A stretch of DNA of 64,000 nucleotides. Origin: Molossus alvarezi (Eukaryota; Chordata; Mammalia; Chiroptera; Molossidae). Location of the stretch: the NCBI GenBank assembly GCA_037176705.1, contig CM073898.1, positions 22,862,488-22,926,487 on the forward strand. Direction: 5' to 3'. How positions within the stretch are numbered: position 1 is the first letter of the stretch; each line of letters begins with the position of its first letter. Positions 12,880 to 25,990 of the stretch are shown piece by piece. The translations under genes and the position numbers were made by a program. The notes under the pieces were generated by a model. The model searched no databases. It was not told the DNA's origin and was given only the letters and a program-made list of their open reading frames with translations.

Positions 12880-15070
12880 TGAAAAAACCTGGTCAGATTT
12901 TCACTGGACTTGCTTTCAACTTTTGATTTTATTTGGACAGTTTTCATCTTCATGATACTAAGACTTCTTACACATGATGTGCTATCTCTCCATTTACTTG
13001 GACTTTCTTTTATATCTTGCAATAAAGTTTTATCATTTTCTATATGATGCATTTATGCACCTTTTGTTTTACATTTATTTTTAGTTTCTTGTTGATAGTT
13101 TCCATTGCTTTAGTAAATAGTATCTTTTCATTTCTCTTTAAAGTTTGTTGCAGGAATAAGAATATAATTGTTTTCATTTTTTATTGAGCAGCTTTGTTTA
13201 ACTTGTATTAGATATTTTTCGGCGAAGAATAATTCTTCTGACTTCTAAGGGGAGGAATAGTTCCTAAAATCTCCTTGCCTCTTTTGCCATCACTTAGTCT
13301 TATAACGGAGTGAACAACAGCTACTGGAATAGATTTTTCCATTGACCAGACTCTAGCAAGTTCCTACAAAAACAGCTGTCTCCCCCTCTCTACCTTTCCA
13401 CTCTCTTCTCCATCCCACATTGTCAACAAGTAGGAGTCTGGGCTGGTGTGTCAATCAGGAGACTCAAACTTTCCCTTACATGAGAGCTCTCTAGACAGAG
13501 AGTGGGTGATGAGGTAAGGAGCAAAAGCAGGCTCTTTGAACTCTCCTTTGTAGCCATAAAAACTCACTGGAAACGAAACACGCATTTTTACTTCTGTCAA
13601 TCTCTTTGAGTCTCACAATTTATTCAAAAGTTGCACCTTCACAAAAATCAAGACCTCTAGAAATTAGAGGATTTTATTGAAATTTCCCACTCAGAAATAG
13701 CTTACTATCACTGTACATTTTATTTATTCTTGCTATTCCTCACTAGCTAGGACTTCCAGGTAAATGTTGACGACAAAGAGTGCAAACGGTTTTCTGACCT
13801 AAAAGTGAATCTTAATGTTTCTCATTAAGTATGAGATTTACTACTAATTTTGATAACTAAACTTTACTTCTTTAAGGAAATTTCCATCATTACCTGGGTC
13901 TCTAGGAAGTTATAAATTTTGAATTCTTTTGAATGTCTTCATTTGTGTCCATCTGTTTACATTGTCATAAGACATTCTAGTTTTAAATGTTTATATGGGG
14001 AATTATATAGTAACAGATACTCTAGTGTTAAACCATGTTTGTGTTCCTGAAATAATGTCAATGTAATCAGGATGTATTTTTAAATAATTATTGGATTCAG
14101 GTCATTAAAATTACTTGAAAATTTTGTCTATGTTTATAATCAGGGTTAGCCAGTAGCACATCTGTTTCTATAGTCCTTGTCTGCTGTTTCCATAAAAAGT
14201 TACTTGCCTCAGAAAATGAGTAAGGGGATATTACCCAGTTTTTCATTACTGACATATTGTTTATAAAATATAACAATTATCTTCACTCAAAATAAAATAA
14301 AATAACCCCTTAAAATTATCTAGGCTCTATGTTTTGTAAGAAAGGGTTTCTATGTTAAATTCCTTTGGATCCTTAAATAACTATGTATTTTATTTATGTT
14401 AAATTTATTAGCATAATAATATTTATAAGGCTTTAATATTTATTATATCTGTAGTCAATATTGTATTATTCATCTAATGTTTATTTCTTCTGTCTTTGTC
14501 TTGCTCATTCTCTCCTCTCAGTCTTGGTAGAAACGTATATAATTTATTAGTCTTTGAATAAAATCTACTTTTGGTTTTGTTGGCCCTCTCTATTGCTCAT
14601 GTATTTTGATTTGTAAATATTCTGCTTTATATTTTTTTATTTGCCTTTTCTACATCAATGCATTATACCTTCTTTAACATCTTGGGTTACAAAGGTAAGA
14701 TATTAATGATTGTCTTTTTAACACAGCACTATCTCTCTATAAATACTGTTTTATTTACATAGTATGAGTTTAGAAATGTACTGCTTTGTGAGTGTTGACA
14801 TTGGGATCTAAGTATTTCATACTCTTCTGACTAATTATTGTTGATTCACAAACAACGCCAAAGAGTATTTTTAAATGTTGAGTTTCTGCAGGAATACTTA
14901 TTTATTATTATTTAATTATATTTTTATTCATGAATGTCAAAGAAGAGGTCTGTAAGCTATTGCTTCCCTGATAATGATTAAGGTTTGCATTTGCTTCATG
15001 ACATAAAAATAATTATTTTCTCTAGATATTCTGACCTATTTTAAAACATATGCATTCTAGTGGATAGAAA

Positions 15071-15071
15071 G

Positions 15072-15102
<31 letters not shown>

Positions 15103-15135
15103 GTACACACACACACACACACACATACATATACA
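15071..15135. repeat. Compound (TA)n(CA)n microsatellite
   Basis: TA repeat followed by CA repeat and an imperfect catatac stretch. A similar CA/TA tract is at 15296-15333. Confidence 0.95.
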
Positions 15136-15295
15136 TATACATATAAAATTTTATATCTCTAATGATTTTTATTCTATTAGGTCCTTAATGATGTTTCTTC
15201 TCCCTCACTGTTTTTCAATAACAGAGACAGGTATATTAATGTTTTACAGTATGATTAGAAATCTATTTATTTCTATTTAAAATTCATATATATGT

Positions 15296-15333
15296 GTACA
15301 CACACACACACACACACATACACATATATATAT
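15296..15333. repeat. Compound (CA)n(TA)n microsatellite
   Basis: CA repeat then TA repeat, ending at the left end of MITE copy 1. Confidence 0.95.
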
Positions 15334-15451
15334 GGTGGGGCAAAAGTAGGTTTATAGTTAATATGAAAAATAATACAATAATTAATAAATAATAACACAA
15401 AAATAAATTCTGTTTCACATACAACTGTAGACTTACTTTTGCCTAACTTTA
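15334..15451 (+). mobile_element. Mariner-type MITE, copy 1
   Basis: Terminal inverted repeats read ggtggggcaaaagtaggttt at the left and an imperfect acttacttttgcctaac at the right. The AT-rich core (aataatacaataattaataa) is shared with copies at 36.3 and 45.1 kb. It is inserted in a TA-rich microsatellite, as expected for a TA target. Confidence 0.8.
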
Positions 15452-16034
15452 TATAGATACAGACACACACATATATATATACAGAAGAAACATACAAATT
15501 CAGCATCTTTATACCCTATTGGTTATTTGATTATTTTATTTATTTTGCATATTATACTTCTTCCTATTGACAAGTTTAATGTGTTTGCATATAACTTCAT
15601 TACGGATATCTGTAAATTTATTTTTATTAACATTATTTGTGCTATGTATTATAAATATTTTTCTCTTTTCATCATCTGGATTAATATAGTTTTATTTATT
15701 CTCCTCCCACTCCACTATTTTGAAAATCATGTTCAATTTCTTTTTATGTTTATTTACCCTTAAATTTTCAGCATGCATACCAACAATATCTAAAGTTGAT
15801 TAATTATATTATTGCTCCGAATACAGGAAATTCAGCATGCTTCAGTGGTCCTTAACCATTTCCATCGTCTATATTCTGTACAATTTGGGTTATTATTATA
15901 AAACTGAAACTTATTTAGAAATAGCCTCTATCAGTCAGTTTCTTTGTATAGCTTTATATGGTACCTTCCACTATTTTATACAATAAATACTCATATCAAA
16001 AGAATAACAATAGAACTTCCCCAGTGGTAAAACA

Positions 16035-16545
16035 GGGTGGTTTTAAAACATTCCTCAAAATTCTTTGAGACTCTTCCCATCCCTGTAATGCTCTATGTCC
16101 TCGTCCCTCACATCTGAGCTCTGTGACAGACTGAGCAATAGAATCCAGTGCAAGTGAGGCTGTCAGTTTCCACGCTCAGGACTCTTAAAAATTGGCGAGG
16201 CAGGGGGCAGGAATCGCAAAACCCAAAACATTGGCAGCACTGACTTCCTGTTTCTCAGGATGCTTGGTCATGGAACAAGCCATCTTTTTGTGAAGAGGTG
16301 CAGGAGCCTACAGAGAGGCTCATATGGGAAAAAACTAATGTCCCTGGCCCACAGCCCCATGCAGCCTTCCACAATCTAAAGCAAATGCGAGTCATGTGAG
16401 TGAGTCATCCTAGGAAAGGCTCTACTGGTCTCTCGTCAAGGACCCCAGCTGACACTCTGTAGAGCAGACATGAACCCTTCTCTCTGAGTCCTACAGCTAT
16501 GGGAGCTAAATAAATTATTGATTTTGCTCTAAGGCAAAAACAACA
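16035..16545 (+). mobile_element. MLT1-type LTR (ERVL-MaLR)
   Basis: ctttgagactcttcccatcc near the start, gcgagtcatgtgagtgagtc in the middle and gagctaaataaattattgat (polyadenylation region) near the end follow the MLT1 layout. No internal viral genes are attached. Confidence 0.55.
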
Positions 16546-16905
16546 ACAAATACTGTTAAGGGGATTAAAAGATAACCTATGCACTGGGGGGAAATCTGCA
16601 GATCACATATACAACAAAGGACTTGTATTTTGACTATATTAAAAACACTCAAAACCATATAAAAACAAATAACTGAATATTTTAAATGACATAACAGATA
16701 CTTTAGCAAAGGAGATAAATGGAAGGCAAATAGGCACATGAAAAGATGCTCAATTGACATCAGTAGGCATCAGCGGAATACAAATTAAAGTTACAATAAG
16801 CTACCACTACAAATTGTTAGAATATGCAAAATAAAACAATTAATGAATGAATTAATATGATAATTCCAAGTGCTTATAAGGAAACAAGCTACTATACAAA
16901 CTCTA
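16545..16905 (+). mobile_element. Old L1 ORF2 C-terminal fragment
   Basis: aaatctgcagatcacatata, aaaggacttgtattt, ggcacatgaaaagatgctca and aataagctaccactac match the order of the ORF2 3' part in old L1 elements. Confidence 0.65.
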
Positions 16906-19179
16906 GATTTTGTTTATCTTCTTTTAAAGAGTAATATATTTTTTTAAATTTTTAAGTAGGCAATTAACTTGCTGAATTCAAACTGCAAAGCTCTGTCTTC
17001 CTGTGATAGGCAACAGCTAAATTTCAGTTTATAAAACCTTGGCTGAGTTGATTGGAGGCTCTATATTGCATGATATAGGGGTCATCCAGAGACTGGATCA
17101 GAGTTTATATATATTGTCTACCTTTCTGACTCTCTCCTTTCTGAATTTTCCTCTTAATTTTCCAGCTACCATGGTTATACTAAATAAATCCTGTCTTCTA
17201 GTTCTCTAAGCCAGTAACACTGCAGATTTTCTATTGGATTAACTACCTGAAATGAAGCAGCCTGGCATTTAACTTTAATAGCCAAATATAAAAAGAAACA
17301 TCATAATATCCCTTTCTTCAATGCATTGATTTCTATTCATTATTTTTCAGCTTTTATTCACTCTTCAGATATATTTTTAAAAAATATTTTACCCTGAGTT
17401 TATAATTGTGAACTGCAGGAGAATTGGTCTGACAGGCATTAACTAAGCCAGATTGGAAGTACACATTTGGGGCTGCTTTTTCCCACACTTCAGCCTGCCT
17501 CACTTTATTCAGATGATCTCATTACTTTTCGCTCCAAGTGTCTGAGTAGCATAACATTTTCATCTAAAGGAATTGTATCTTTTCAACTAAGAAGTTCTGC
17601 TAGATTCTAAAACCATGTACCTACTTTGTATATTTCAAATTCCTTAAGCAAATCATTTGAGGTATTTAAAACTCTTATATATACTTACTTTTCCAGAATT
17701 ATTTCTAGATACTCTACATCATAAAGGCTACTTTTTTTTTTTTTTTTAAAGAAATCACTGCTTCTGGTATTCACTGTATAATTTTAACTACTTTAAATAC
17801 CTTTGATAATTGTCTCTCTAGTTAAAATCATTTTTCTGTTAACCTTGATAAAAACAATTTGTTCAGTTCAGATATAAATAGCCCACTAGCAAAAAATATT
17901 TCTCTTTCATATGTGTTCTCAATGAATATTTATTCTTTCTTCAGTAGAAACTTATCACATTGTAAAGTGGTTTATAGTATGTCTGTCTTCTTCAATAAAT
18001 TGTTTCTTCCCTCAATAGTTATTTATCTGTGTTCCCGATGGCACCTAAGTTTATGCCACATGTAAAGTGCTTCATGAAGGAATATTTCCACGTGTATTCC
18101 TACACATTTCTTTCCTCAAGACTTTCATCTAGATGGTTTTTTACCTTCTTCCCAGTCAGGGCTTATGTCCTTTACCAGAAACTCTGTTATTTCAACTGTC
18201 GGTTTGTACTCCACCCTTCTGGCTCTGACACAGTGTTTCACTTTGTTTATGTGGGTATCCATACACCTAACCTCTGAGACTGACCAAAACAAGATATTTC
18301 GATGGCTTCTGACATATACCTGTTCTCACCTGGAACTCAACTTCCTCTGATCCAAAAGATTTTGTTTGTAGAATGGTTGCACATATTTCCAAAAAGGAGA
18401 CAGGGTTCTGGGAACCTTGATACAATCACACCTCCAAGCATTCACAAAGAGAGGAACCCATAGCTTCTCTCAGCCAACACAACTTAAATGCGGTTGACAA
18501 CGTCTTTATTACAGGGCGGGGCAGCAAGCCATCCAGGCGTGTTAACAGGATTATAGTGATTACCATGCTCAGTCATGTTCTCTCTCTCAGTGGTTTTCTG
18601 ATGATTATACATCCAGAGAGGTTCTAATTTTTGCTGGTGTTCATTAGAGGTATTAATTGAATAATCAATGCTTTTGATAAAAAAGGACTACCTTTGTATC
18701 ATGCAAATCAACATTCAGAATATAATAGAAATCTTAGATATTTAATTCTCTGGAAGGAGAATTATTTCCATGGTAGAATTTGATTCACCTGAAGTTTTGA
18801 GCAATACAGTATTACATTTTCCTTTGAGTTGTTTGAAGGAATTGTTGTCAGTGGTACAAATGGCCTTCTCCATACGGTTGGGGTCCAGGACTGGAGGTGA
18901 ACAGGAAAATGCTAGTGTATTTTAGGCTGGAAGGAAGTCAGTACACCTGGCAGGATGGAGCTGGTGCCTGGAGTTAGGCAGGATAATCAGCTAATACAGA
19001 AACAGTCTAGTCAAGAGAACATCAGCCAGAGGGTAGGCTCCAAAAGCGGGTTGATTGCAAACATAGCCCTAACTATTCTTCTCTGTATACCTTATAATGT
19101 CACTTGGTAACTCTTTCCACTAAGAGGTGGGTGCCCTATTTACCTACCTATTCTATCAGAAATGGCTTTAATATTACCT
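16906..19179. other. No gene or clear repeat
   Basis: A T run at 17732-17748 and short overlapping frames near 17.9-18.3 kb without domain features. I see no supported gene. Confidence 0.45.
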
Positions 19180-19450
19180 TTGAAAAATAAAATGTGGCAG
19201 AAGTGATAATGCGCCGGTTCTGAACTTAGGCCCTGTGATATTTTCCATGCTCTTGCTCTCTTGGAAGCCTGACAATCCACGGCGAGGACCCCAGTCTGCC
19301 CAGCTAGATAATAAGAGGCATAGTCCCCCTTTGGACACCAGACAATCACCACCAAAACTCCAGGGCTCTGAGGCCAACCTAGGTAAGCCACCCCAGACAC
19401 CCTTCCAGCTGATCACAGATGAAAATGAGCAGAAACTAAATAAACCAAGC
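19180..19450 (+). mobile_element. MLT1-type LTR fragment
   Basis: gctctcttggaagcc, ggtaagccaccccagacacc and gatgaaaatgagcagaaact plus aaataaa resemble the 3' half of MLT1 LTRs. Confidence 0.45.
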
Positions 19451-20829
19451 CCGACCCAGATGAGCAGAGTTTCCTAATTGATCTGAATAATTTAGATTGA
19501 AATTTCATGGTTCTTCATGTGGAAAGAACTAAACAACTTAATGTAACGCAGTAAGAAATAGAAGACCGGTACTATGTATCTAGGCAGAATCTGGAACATG
19601 GAAGGATTTCTAAGTAACTTCTCATGGACGAGATGTGTGACTTTTAATACTGGAACTGATATTTTTCTCCTCTGTCTTGTTTATTCATTTAATCAGTTGA
19701 GGGAGTTCTGGTGCTGAAGGCGGTCCTACGCCTGCTAGGGAATGTTCTCCTTAAGTCGGGCATGGGGAGCGGACTCTGTTTCTTCACAGTTGGCTGAGTC
19801 CAGCTACATTAGGTAAGGTGATCTCTGAGGGCCGTGCACAGATGTAGGAGCCCAGATCCACACCAAAACCAGCCAGCAGGACTGCTGGAAGCAGGTTATC
19901 TTACTGAGTCAGGATACAAATTTGGCATACTTCAACTTAAAAGTGTAGATTGAGAAGGTTACTAACAGGCACATTGACTAAAGATTTAGAAGACTGAAGC
20001 AAAGATAATAGAGAGAAAGGCAGATTCAGGAACCACTTCTAGGTTTCTTTGACTGATAACCACAGGTACATAGAACAAAAAAAAAATTACAAGATTTTAA
20101 AACAAAGGCATATATTAATAATCAAGGTATACTTACTGATAGTGAGGCAGGCAAAGATAACAGAAATTCCTTCAGTCTGATGAAAAATTATAAATACAGA
20201 AAGAATCAAACTCAAGATACTTGTTGACTATTGTCTTTCACGTATAGATCAGAGTAGCTAATTTTACATGATGCCATATGTGAGTTGAATTCCTTCGCCA
20301 GCAATGGTGATGGTTTCAGGTAGTTCCACTTGGAAGTATTTATTTGGTATTCTTTTTCACACATATTAGATACTAGCAAAGGGGGCCGGTCATTGTTAAG
20401 GAACTCTGACTAGAATGGTTCTCCTCCTTGATACCCAAGTAACAAATCTCACTACTTTTCCTCTCAGTAATTGATCTCTAACTCTTTCTTGCCAATAATG
20501 AGATTGGCACCACCTCCAACATTCATACAAACTTCAATATATCTGTTTCTATAGCAATTATTCCAGTCTTCTCATTTGACAGGTAGAGAAATACTACTTC
20601 CTGTAAAAGAAAAATAATAATCTCAGCTTCCCTTTATATCCCATCATTTTCATGATTCATGACGAAAACTGATTTTTTTTCTCTACTGTTTCTTTATTCT
20701 GCACCTTTAAATGTATAGTGTAATGTAGGTGAAGGAGAGAGATTATGTCATTTGCAAACTATAAAGTTTGGAAAGTTATTTAACTTTTATGAATCTCCCA
20801 CTTCGTAATAAATGGTGAGAGGTAGTAAC
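19451..20829. other. No gene or recognised repeat
   Basis: Mixed-composition intergenic-looking sequence. Nothing supportable. Confidence 0.45.
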
Positions 20830-21270
20830 GTCCACCAGACATGACTGCTTTCTGTCAGTAGAGGTGAGACCCTATAGGGAAAGGATGGCACACTCAAATG
20901 AAGCAATGAAAGAGAATTTCATGAGGAACGAATTTACAGGAGTGTAAGCAGCGTCAAGAAAGATCGAGAAGAAATAGTAAGTCACCTAAGGCTCGCCAAA
21001 GCAGAGAGATGGTATCATCCTCAATGTGCAGGTGCGAGAGCAGTCCCAGGAACCCGGGGAGAGGGCTGTACCTGTGGGACCGTGCTACCTGAAAGAGCAA
21101 TGGAACAACTCTCACGTTCCAGCTCATGCCAGTGACACGTTTCACAGGTGACTGCACACCTTTCATTGTCCGTCCAGCCAAGGCTGGGAGTGGAGAAGGG
21201 ACTGCTTCTCACAGCCGCCAATATCTGGGTAACTCTTCATCTCTCCTTTTGTTCCCAGACTCTCCTGAGA
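20830..21270. repeat. Possible ancient interspersed repeat
   Basis: gagaatttcatgaggaacga, tttacaggagtgtaagcag and gagagggctgtacctgtggg resemble a common old mammalian repeat whose name I cannot confirm. Confidence 0.3.
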
Positions 21271-21283
21271 CATCTGTAAGTAA

Positions 21284-21284
<1 letters not shown>

Positions 21285-21318
<34 letters not shown>
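21285..21318. repeat. (CA)n microsatellite
   Basis: About 16 CA units. Confidence 0.97.
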
Positions 21319-21321
<3 letters not shown>

Positions 21322-23119
21322 TTCCTTTGGGAAATGTCTGGGGGTAAATAAAATGTGTTATTATATATTTCAGTACATTTCCACTTTACTTGTTCTTATC
21401 TCTTTGAAGCATATTTTTTTCCTCATGGCTTCTAGGTTTTTCTCTAACTCCTTTCGGTTTTACAATTCAATACTAGCCTTGCTTTTTGAACACACTCTTT
21501 TCCTCTCTCTCCAAAGTTGAGTGGTCCCTAGTATAAAATGCATTTCTGCTCCTAATCTTTTATTATTTTAAATAGCTCATGAATATTCATAGCTAAATTC
21601 TCCTTTTAAAATTATGACTCCCAAATCTTTACCTTCATATCTGTGTTCCACTTGAGTGAGTCTTCAAGATATATGCTCAGAAAATGTCTGTTGGAGTATA
21701 TGAAACCCTGACTCTTTACCATAACTTTAAATATCCTACCCTAACCTGGAATTCAACTTGTGCAACCTTTTATACATATCTTTATTACAAGAGTAATTGT
21801 ATTTTATTATAATTTTCCTCTAACTGTATATTTGTTTCTTCAATTAGAAAGTAAGAAATGGAGGTTATTCTATCCAGTATTTCTATGAATCAAAAAAGTT
21901 TCTAGCAAATAAGTGCTTAAAAATATTTGTTAAATGGTAATTCCCAAACTAATTTATAAATTTCTACAGAAATAATGTGTCCCACCAGTTCCTAGCCCTA
22001 CCAAATTCTTCTGTGTACTGAGTCTTCAAATATTGGAGTGATTTAGGATAGTTATCATAGATACAATTAGTCTCCAACTTATAGTGATTCAATCGTAAAT
22101 GAGATATATGCTCCTTATTTTGTCTTTCCGACTTATTTCCCTTGATAAGTTTTTTATTACAAAATATGTAGATTTAAGAAGTATGTGGATTACGCTTTGT
22201 CACAAGCATTTCTTCTCCATTTTCTCTTGTAATCACTTTTAGAACAAGCTTTCAGAAATATTATTAGTGTTACATCATTCCCAGCCGTTGGCTTTTCTGC
22301 CCCGTCTTTGAGTGCCCTGAAAATGTATGAGATATTTTGAATCTCTGTAGGTGTTATGAGTCACTTCCTGATTGAAAATTGAGCTGAAAAAGTCACACAC
22401 TCACACAACTTTTCATGACTGGGTAGTGATAAGATTCTTCCTAAGTAAAATCTTTGAAATTTTTTATTGCACATTCTTCCCCTAACCTAAACCCATAATG
22501 CGATAAGAAGCATTATTCACATTCTTTCCAATATTTTTTATTGAGTATGAGTATGTAGATATTGTGCCTCTAATCATGGATTTTTTACATTATACCTTGT
22601 ATTCAAACTAAACTGTTTGGCACCGTTTGGTACAGGTAAGAGTTTAAACAAATTAAAATAATCAGCCCACATTGTTGCATAATATAAATTGACCTCCGTG
22701 AGCTATTCTCTACTGGTAAACATAAGAAAACATGAATTCTCTTTACAATTATAGCGTCCGTGTCTGTGTGAATCTCAGAGTTTACATTCAGTTTTATTGG
22801 CTATCACAGGAAATACACAGAAAACAGATCACCAAATGCTCGTGGTAAGACTGAGAGAGGAGAAACAGCCACAGCCTGCATGTGTTTCTGTGACACAGCT
22901 CAGGCGAGGAGTGAATGTTTAGAACTCGTGGTGCTTTCTTATTTCTAATACATATTTTTGGGAAAATACAGAGTATGATGCAAGTGGAAAGGGCCTGATG
23001 TGTCTGTACAATTTGTTCACTGTACAAAATACTGAGTCAGTTAAAAGTAGAAATGTAGCCAGCACTTTGCTGTGTAGTTTGACACAAGTTTATAGCAGCC
23101 CTGAGTGAGACTACCTTTT
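21319..23119. other. No gene or recognised repeat
   Basis: AT-rich sequence with no feature that I can name. Confidence 0.45.
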
Positions 23120-23567
23120 ATAAACCTTGAACTTAACCTCCAAACTAAAAAAGTAAACAGAGAGACAACACAGATAGCCAATATAAACAAAGGAAAGGGG
23201 GACATTACTACAGATCATAGACATTGTGAAGATATTAGAAAGATATTATGAACAACTTTATGTCAACATTTTAAAATAAAGATGAAATAGGAAAGTTACT
23301 TGAAAAGCTTACTGAAATTATACAAAAAGGTGTAGAAAACTTGAAAAATCCTATACTTACTTAACTTAAATCCTTTCTACTATAATGATTTCAGATAAAG
23401 TTGCCTTTGCCAGTAAACTCTCCAAATATTGCTTATGAATATAAGTATAAAACTCCTTAGGAAACTGTTAGCACATTTAATTATATAATACGTAAAAAAT
23501 AAATAAACAAGGTGCATATCTTCCCGTTAAGAGTATGAGATTAGCAATTAAAAATAAAGCAACATAA

Positions 23568-23773
23568 CCTGACCGGTGTGGCTCAGTGGTTGAGCGTCGA
23601 CCCATGCACCAAGAGTTTGCCCATTCAATTCCCGGTCAGGGCACACGCCCAGGTTGTGGGCCTAATCCCCAGTGGGGGGCATGCAGGAGGCAGCCAATGG
23701 GTGTTCTTTCTCATCAATGTTTCTACCTCTCTCTCCCTTCCTCTCTCTAAAAATCAATTTAAATTTTTTAAAT
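23568..23773 (+). mobile_element. VES-type SINE
   Basis: Starts ctgaccggtgtggctcagtg, with a clear B box near 23625 (attcaattccc) and the standard tail ctctctctaaaaatcaattt. It is flanked by aaataaagcaacataa at 23552-23567 and the same with one mismatch at 23774-23789. It sits inside an older L1. Confidence 0.94.
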
Positions 23774-24912
23774 AAATAAAGCAATATAAACCAAATAGCA
23801 AAAAGGAGAAAAGTCATTTGATGATCTCAATAAATGCAGAAATAATTTTTTAAAAGCAATATGAATAATAAAAATTATTAGTAATCTTTGAAAAGAAAAT
23901 TTTCCTAATCTGACGAGGAATAGCTACAAATATTATATTATATTTATGTTAAATTACTGAACATTTCCCCTGAGATTAAGAAAAAGAGAAAATCTCTGCT
24001 ATCGTAGTTATTAAGTTTTAATAAAGATTATACTATATAATCTCAGTAAAGTAAATAAAAGATTTAAAGTTTTAAAGAAAAAAATAATGATTTGCAATGT
24101 TATTATATAGGTAAACATGTAGTTAAAAATACAAACAATGCACATAACTATTAGAACTAATGATATAATGCAATAAATTATCTGTGTAAGACCAATAATA
24201 ACAAATGTTCAGAATATTATATTCAAAATTAAATTCATTTATAGCATCACCAAAAAACATTGTGCATTTAGGAATGATATTAATGACCTCTCTGCAGATA
24301 GCTAGAAAGCATTATTGAAAGAAAGCAAACAAGGCCTAAATAAATTAAGGAATATACATGTACAAGACTGAAAATTTTAATATTGTAAAATGACAATTAT
24401 TTATTGACAACAGATACAATTAAATCAACAAAATGATTTGAAAATTTATATCAAGATGCAAAGCATTTCCAAGATGAGTCAAAGCAATCTTGAATAAAAG
24501 AACAACATTAAAAGACTTACAATAACAGATGTCAAATTTTTTAAAGTTACAATAATAATAAAAAAAAATGTGCTATTAGCACAAGGATGAGCAAATGAAC
24601 CACAAAAACAAGGTAAATTCTATTAATACACCTACCTATAAATGGTCAGCAAATTCATGACAAAGTTTCCATTGAAATACAGTAACGAGAAAGAACACTC
24701 TTTTTTCAGTGAATGATACTGGCTGGAACAACTGGTTATCTATGTAGAAAAAGAAGTTGGACCTCTCTTGTGGAACATAGACAAAATCATTTCATACTAA
24801 ATACAACTATAAATTTGAAAGGTAAAAAAATTAAAATAAAGCATAGGAGACTACTTCATATTCTTAGTCTAGGCAAAATGTTCTGAGAAAACAAGATGCA
24901 AAAAGCACCAAA

Positions 24913-25125
24913 CAGCCTGGCTGGTGTGGCTCAATGGTTGAGCATGTACCCATGTACTAAGAGGTCGCTAGTTCAATTCCAGGCCAGGACACATGCCCAG
25001 GTTGTGGGCCTGATCCCCAGTGGGGGACATGCAGGAGGCAGCCAAATGATGTTCTCTCTCATCAATGTTTTTCTCTCTCTCCCTCTCTCTTCTTCTTTGT
25101 CCAAAATCAATATAGAAAAATTATT
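24913..25125 (+). mobile_element. VES-type SINE
   Basis: cagcctggctggtgtggctc start, B-box-like gttcaattccaggcc, and a pyrimidine tail ending tccaaaatcaatatag. I did not find a convincing target-site duplication. L1 ORF2-like sequence continues on both sides. Confidence 0.88.
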
Positions 25126-25299
25126 TTTAAAAATAATAAAATATTGTTTAAAAATATTGACTTTATCAAAGTTAATTCCTGTTCATCAAAACATGCAATT
25201 AAAATAAAGAAAACAAAACATAAATGTAGATTTGGAGGGGAATTTTTGCAATACAAATATTCAACAAAATATTCAGCCAGAATTTATATATATCCATCT

Positions 25300-25545
25300 G
25301 TTTTTTTTCTTTTAATCCTCACCCGAGGACATTTTTCCATATTTTGTTCAGATAGAGTGGGAGGGGGAGAGAGAGAGAGGGAAACATCGACGTGAAAGGG
25401 ACACATCGAGTGGCTGCCACCCACACGATCCAACCAGGGCCGGGGACAAACGGCAACCGAGGTACGTGCCCTTAGCGGGAACCGAACCCAGGTCTCTCTG
25501 GACCACAGGCCGATGATTTAACCGCTGAGCCAAACCGCCCAGGGC
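25300..25545 (-). mobile_element. VES-type SINE, second subtype, reverse orientation
   Basis: Read in reverse it starts gccctgggcggtttggctca and ends with the cctcgggtgagga tail and an A run. It is flanked by a perfect 13 bp duplication, tatatatccatct, at 25287-25299 and 25546-25558. Both copies lie in a tatc/catc-rich stretch. Confidence 0.94.
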
Positions 25546-25892
25546 TATATATCCATCTATTGATCTATGTCTACCCATCCATCTATACAGAATATATGAA
25601 AAACTACAAACCAAAAAAAGATAACAACCAATTCTCCCCTCCCCAGAATCATATGGTTTTGCTTCTGTGAGAAGAATTAAGAAGAGAATCAAAGCTGTGT
25701 CAATTTCTAACTCCTCCCTTATATACAAATGGACTTTTATCCTAAACATTTCGGAAGAAAATTTTAAGCTTCAACATGCTCTGATGGACATCTTGAATTT
25801 TTTTCTCTTGCGACAGCACAAGTTAGGCAGGCCCACTTGTAGCAGTTCTCTTCCCTATTTAAACTCTCATAAAAACGGAACACACTGACTTT

Positions 25893-25990
25893 TGGAAAAG
25901 TAAAAGAAAAGGAAAAAAGAGGGGGATAGGAAAAGAGAGAGGCGGAGGAAGCCAAGAAGGAAGAAGAAAGAAGGGGTAAAGAAACAGGCT
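25893..25990. repeat. Polypurine tract
   Basis: About 95 bases of nearly pure A/G on the + strand (gaaaaggaaaaaagaggggg type). Confidence 0.9.

Larger units (their letters stand above)
12880..15780 (-). mobile_element. Old L1 ORF2 in antisense, interrupted
   Basis: The + strand shows the reverse of several ORF2 segments in the right order: gttttcatcttcatgatact, ctagctaggacttccagg, gttcctgaaataatgtcaat and ctacttttggttttgttggc. Heavily decayed. Microsatellites and MITE copy 1 interrupt it after about 15060, and the last part to 15780 is less certain. Confidence 0.65.
23120..25285 (+). mobile_element. Old L1 ORF2 body with nested SINEs
   Basis: Segments in L1 order: tatgaacaactttatgtcaa (23250), ttgatgatctcaataaatgc (23820), gagtcaaagcaatcttgaat (24475), aagaagttggacctctc (24750), and ttgactttatcaaag plus ttcatcaaaacatgcaatta (25155-25200). 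VES SINEs at 23568 and 24913 are nested in it. Too decayed to encode protein. Confidence 0.7.

Noticed and set aside
23580..23660. tRNA-like A and B boxes
   Set aside because: They belong to the VES SINE head. No cloverleaf or anticodon stem is intact.
25348..25749. 133-codon frame on the - strand
   Set aside because: Most of it is the VES SINE read as protein. The same AQRLxxRPxVxRDLGSVPAKG type of peptide appears at every VES copy.
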